Below are positions 13,130-15,413 of a stretch of DNA of 15,413 nucleotides, piece after piece. Each line of letters starts with the position of its first letter. Position 1 is the first letter of the stretch. A model generated the notes under the pieces. That model was not told where the DNA came from. It saw nothing but the letters and a program-made list of their open reading frames with translations, and did no database searches. The translations under genes were made by a program, and so were the position numbers. This DNA is from Deltaproteobacteria bacterium (GTDB lineage: Bacteria; Desulfobacterota; Binatia; UBA9968), in contig JAHFAP010000049.1 of the NCBI GenBank assembly GCA_023250495.1, positions 1 through 15,413 on the forward strand, read 5' to 3'.

Positions 13130-14869
13130 ATGGCCTACGAAAAATACGGCTCGGACGTTATCATCGACATGATGCGCGCTTACAAAATTCCCTATGTCAG
13201 CCTGAACCCCGGAGCGACTTACCGCGGGTTGCACGACTCGCTGGTCAATTATGGCAAAAACGACATGCCGATCATCACCTGCACCCACGAGGAAACCGCG
13301 GTGCAGATCGCTCACGGCTACGCCAAGGCGTCGGGAAAACCGATGGTGGCGATCGTCCACGATGTCGTTGGCCTCTTGCACTCTTGTCTGGCAATCTTTT
13401 ACGCCTACCTGGACCGCGTGCCGGTGATGATCATGGGCGCCACGGGCCCCATGGACTACACACGCAGGAGGCCGCAGATCGACTGGATTCACACTGCCAA
13501 CGTGCAGGGAAACGCCGTCAGGGATTACGTCAAATGGGATGACCAACCTTACAATGCCGCCAGCGTCCCGGAATCTTTCGCCCGTGGCTACCGTGTGATG
13601 ATGACCGAGCCGAAAGGCCCGGTCTATCTCTGCTGGGACGCGGGCATTCAAGAGGATATGCTCAAGGGCGACGTTCCCATCCCCAACGTCGCCCGCCTGA
13701 TGCCGCCGGCGCCGATTCAAGGAGACCTAAGGGCTCTGGAAAAAGCCGCGGAGATGCTGCTCACGGCGAAAAATCCGGTCATCCTCACAGACTACACCGG
13801 GAGAAACCCGCAATCGTTCGATAACCTGGTGAAGCTGGCCGAGCTGCTCGCCATTCCCGTGCTCGACTTCAACCGGCGGCTCAACTTTCCGACCAACCAT
13901 CCGCTTAATCTCACCGGCTCCGACATCATAGAAAAGGCCGATCTCATCCTGTCTCTCGACGTGAGAGATCTGTATGGTCCGCTCGTCAAGCTGGACAAGA
14001 TCACCCGCAAAACCGTCTACCGGACGCGGAAAGACTGCCAAATCATCGACATCGGCTTTGCCGATCTCCACATCAGCAAATGGTCGCAGGACTACATGCA
14101 GCTTCAGGAGACTGATCTCCACATCGCGGCCGACACGCTGGTAGCCATCCCTCAGCTCACGCTCATGTGCGGGGAGCCGCTCGGCAAGAACGGTAAAAAG
14201 AGGGAGGAGATTCGCACGCGTTTCGAAGAGCACAAGCGCGCGCACCAGGCGCTAAGGGCCGCATGGCAGGAAGAGGTCAAGAAAAACTGGAAAGGCGAGC
14301 CGATGTCGGTCCCGCGCCTCGCGCACGAGATCTGGCAGGTGATAAAAGACGAGGATTGGGTGCTGACGGCCAATACGCTCGAAGAGTGGGCGCTCAAGCT
14401 CTGGGACTTCGACAAGCCCTATCGCCACCCCGGCAAGTCCCTGGGAACTTCCACGCAGATCGGCATCTCCACCGGCGTCGCCCTCGCCCACAGGGGCACA
14501 GGCAGACTCGTCGTGGACATCCAGCCGGACGGCGATCTGATGTTCGATCCCGGGACGCTGTGGATCGGCGCCCACGACAAGATCCCGATGCTCATCGTCA
14601 TGTACAACAACCGCGCCTATTACAACGACTGGGAGCACCAGATCCGCATGGCGGCGCAGCGGGGCACCGACGAGAAGCTTGCTTATGTCGGCATGGAGAT
14701 TAACAACCCGCCGCCCGACTTCGCGACGATTGCGAAGGGCATGGGCTGCTGGGGCGAAGGACCGATATTCAACGGCGACCAGGTAGGTCCGGCCCTGCGG
14801 CGCGCTATCGAGTACATCAAGAAGGAGGGCAAGCCGGCCCTGGTCGATACCGTGACGCAGTTCAGATAA
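13130..14869 (+). CDS. ThDP-dependent enzyme, acetolactate synthase/benzoylformate decarboxylase superfamily
   Basis: The 579-residue product has the three-domain ThDP fold. The Pyr domain has IPYVSLNPGATYRGL (20-34) and the cofactor-activating glutamate in THEETAVQIAHGYAKASGKP (E54). A central domain runs from about 200 to 345, with NPVILTDYTGRNP and LILSLDVRDLYG. The PP domain (about 395-579) has TSTQIGISTGVALAH and the Mg/ThDP motif as PDG (466-468) with MYNNRAYYND (N493, N494). The central domain lacks the FAD-binding features of IlvB, and there is no adjacent small subunit, so it is probably not biosynthetic acetolactate synthase. Decarboxylation or carboligation of a 2-oxo acid is the family expectation; the substrate is unknown. 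The start is secure: AGGAGG sits 5 bases before the ATG. The SDR gene begins 19 bases after its stop, which suggests a two-step pathway. Confidence 0.88.
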   Translation: MAYEKYGSDVIIDMMRAYKIPYVSLNPGATYRGLHDSLVNYGKNDMPIITCTHEETAVQIAHGYAKASGKPMVAIVHDVVGLLHSCLAIFYAYLDRVPVMIMGATGPMDYTRRRPQIDWIHTANVQGNAVRDYVKWDDQPYNAASVPESFARGYRVMMTEPKGPVYLCWDAGIQEDMLKGDVPIPNVARLMPPAPIQGDLRALEKAAEMLLTAKNPVILTDYTGRNPQSFDNLVKLAELLAIPVLDFNRRLNFPTNHPLNLTGSDIIEKADLILSLDVRDLYGPLVKLDKITRKTVYRTRKDCQIIDIGFADLHISKWSQDYMQLQETDLHIAADTLVAIPQLTLMCGEPLGKNGKKREEIRTRFEEHKRAHQALRAAWQEEVKKNWKGEPMSVPRLAHEIWQVIKDEDWVLTANTLEEWALKLWDFDKPYRHPGKSLGTSTQIGISTGVALAHRGTGRLVVDIQPDGDLMFDPGTLWIGAHDKIPMLIVMYNNRAYYNDWEHQIRMAAQRGTDEKLAYVGMEINNPPPDFATIAKGMGCWGEGPIFNGDQVGPALRRAIEYIKKEGKPALVDTVTQFR

Positions 14870-14888
14870 TTCTCGCGAGGAATCCTTT

Positions 14889-15413
14889 ATGCGACTTAAA
14901 GATCACGTAGCCATAGTAACCGGAGCAGCCCAAGGTATCGGTGCCGCCTATGCGCGGGGGCTAGCGCGAGAGGGGGCGGCGGTGGCCGTGGTGGACATCT
15001 TAGATCCAAAGCCAGTAGCTAAGGAGATCGTGGGCAATGACGGCAAGGCGCTGCCACTCGTCGTTGATGTCTCGGACGAGAAACAAACCCAGGAGATGGC
15101 GCGGAAAGTTGCGGACACTTTCGGCAGGATCGATATTCTTGTAAACAACGCTGCCGTCTACGGCACAATCGTCCGCAAGCCGTTCGAGCAGATCACCGTC
15201 GAGGAATGGGACAAGCTCTATGCGGTGAATGTGCGCGGCATCTTTCTCTGCGTCAAGGCCGTAGCCCCTTATATGAAGGCGCAGCGAAGCGGCAAGATCA
15301 TCAACGCCTCTTCGAGCACTTTTTTCAAAGGCAACGAAGACTTCCTCCATTATGTCAGCTCAAAGGGCGCGGTCGTCGCCATGACCCGCTCCCTGGCCCG
15401 TGAGCTGGGAGAA
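14889..15413 (+). CDS. Short-chain dehydrogenase/reductase (cut by window end)
   Basis: The open frame from the ATG at 14889 runs off the window and gives 175 residues of a classical SDR. The dinucleotide motif TGAAQGIG (11-18) follows strand 1. An aspartate after strand 2 (VVD, D36) favours NAD(H) over NADP(H). DV at 60-61, NNAA (86-89), N114, the serine cluster NASSS (139-143) and YVSSK (Y155, K159) supply the catalytic tetrad. About 70 residues, including the substrate-binding end, should lie outside. A moderate ribosome site (GAGGAA) precedes the ATG. It is co-directional with the ThDP enzyme and probably reduces or oxidises a hydroxy/carbonyl compound from the same pathway. FabG-like and sugar-alcohol dehydrogenase-like roles cannot be told apart. 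Confidence 0.9.
   Translation, partial: MRLKDHVAIVTGAAQGIGAAYARGLAREGAAVAVVDILDPKPVAKEIVGNDGKALPLVVDVSDEKQTQEMARKVADTFGRIDILVNNAAVYGTIVRKPFEQITVEEWDKLYAVNVRGIFLCVKAVAPYMKAQRSGKIINASSSTFFKGNEDFLHYVSSKGAVVAMTRSLARELGE

Noticed and set aside
13112..13720. 202-codon minus-strand frame opposite the ThDP enzyme
   Set aside because: It is antisense to a well-supported enzyme with a strong ribosome site, and its His/Asp/Val-rich translation is typical of an antisense shadow.

Overview
The window is a compact, moderately GC-rich bacterial chromosome segment with short spacers and one dominant strand. No rRNA, tRNA, CRISPR array, transposase or phage gene is visible. The mix of genes (a DUF465-ilvB-ilvN cluster, an NMT1/TauA-like binding protein, an ASST-like propeller, a benzoylformate-decarboxylase-like ThDP enzyme beside an SDR) recalls uncultivated soil or subsurface lineages such as Rokubacteria, NC10 or Binatota/deltaproteobacteria-like groups. 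That placement is inference; no marker gene here settles it.

Region 1 (1-10236, minus strand) reads as one long transcription unit. A good sigma70-type promoter lies at 10207-10236 and a leader hairpin at 10150-10198. In transcription order come two full-length exported paralogs with M29-aminopeptidase-like (COG2309-like) features (10120-8423 and 8349-6649), a ~1000-residue double-FtsX-domain ABC permease (6592-3587), its LolD/MacB-type ATPase (3539-2841), an NMT1/TauA-like periplasmic binding protein (2757-1810), an arylsulfotransferase-like beta-propeller (1775-666), a short 3' remnant of a second binding-protein gene (~671-587), and the N-terminal 192 residues of a third M29-like paralog (577 to the window edge). 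Gaps are 34-88 bases. Three spacers carry tandem arrays of an 8-base unit, GTTNAAGR, that begin 2-3 bases after a stop codon.

Region 2 (10292-13024, minus strand) is a branched-chain amino acid operon: a DUF465 small protein, ilvB and ilvN, behind a second good sigma70-type promoter (12996-13024). DUF465 and ilvB look translationally coupled. The large subunit has Ser-Glu-Gly where the ThDP/Mg-binding Gly-Asp-Gly is expected.

Region 3 (13075 to the end, plus strand) is divergent from ilv. It holds a ThDP-dependent enzyme of the acetolactate synthase/benzoylformate decarboxylase superfamily followed after 19 bases by an SDR oxidoreductase cut by the window end. Together they suggest decarboxylation or carboligation of a 2-oxo acid followed by carbonyl reduction.

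The least familiar part is region 1. Exported M29-like proteins in three copies, a MacB-like exporter, an orphan binding protein and an ASST-like propeller do not match any operon I know, and the locus shows duplication and decay.
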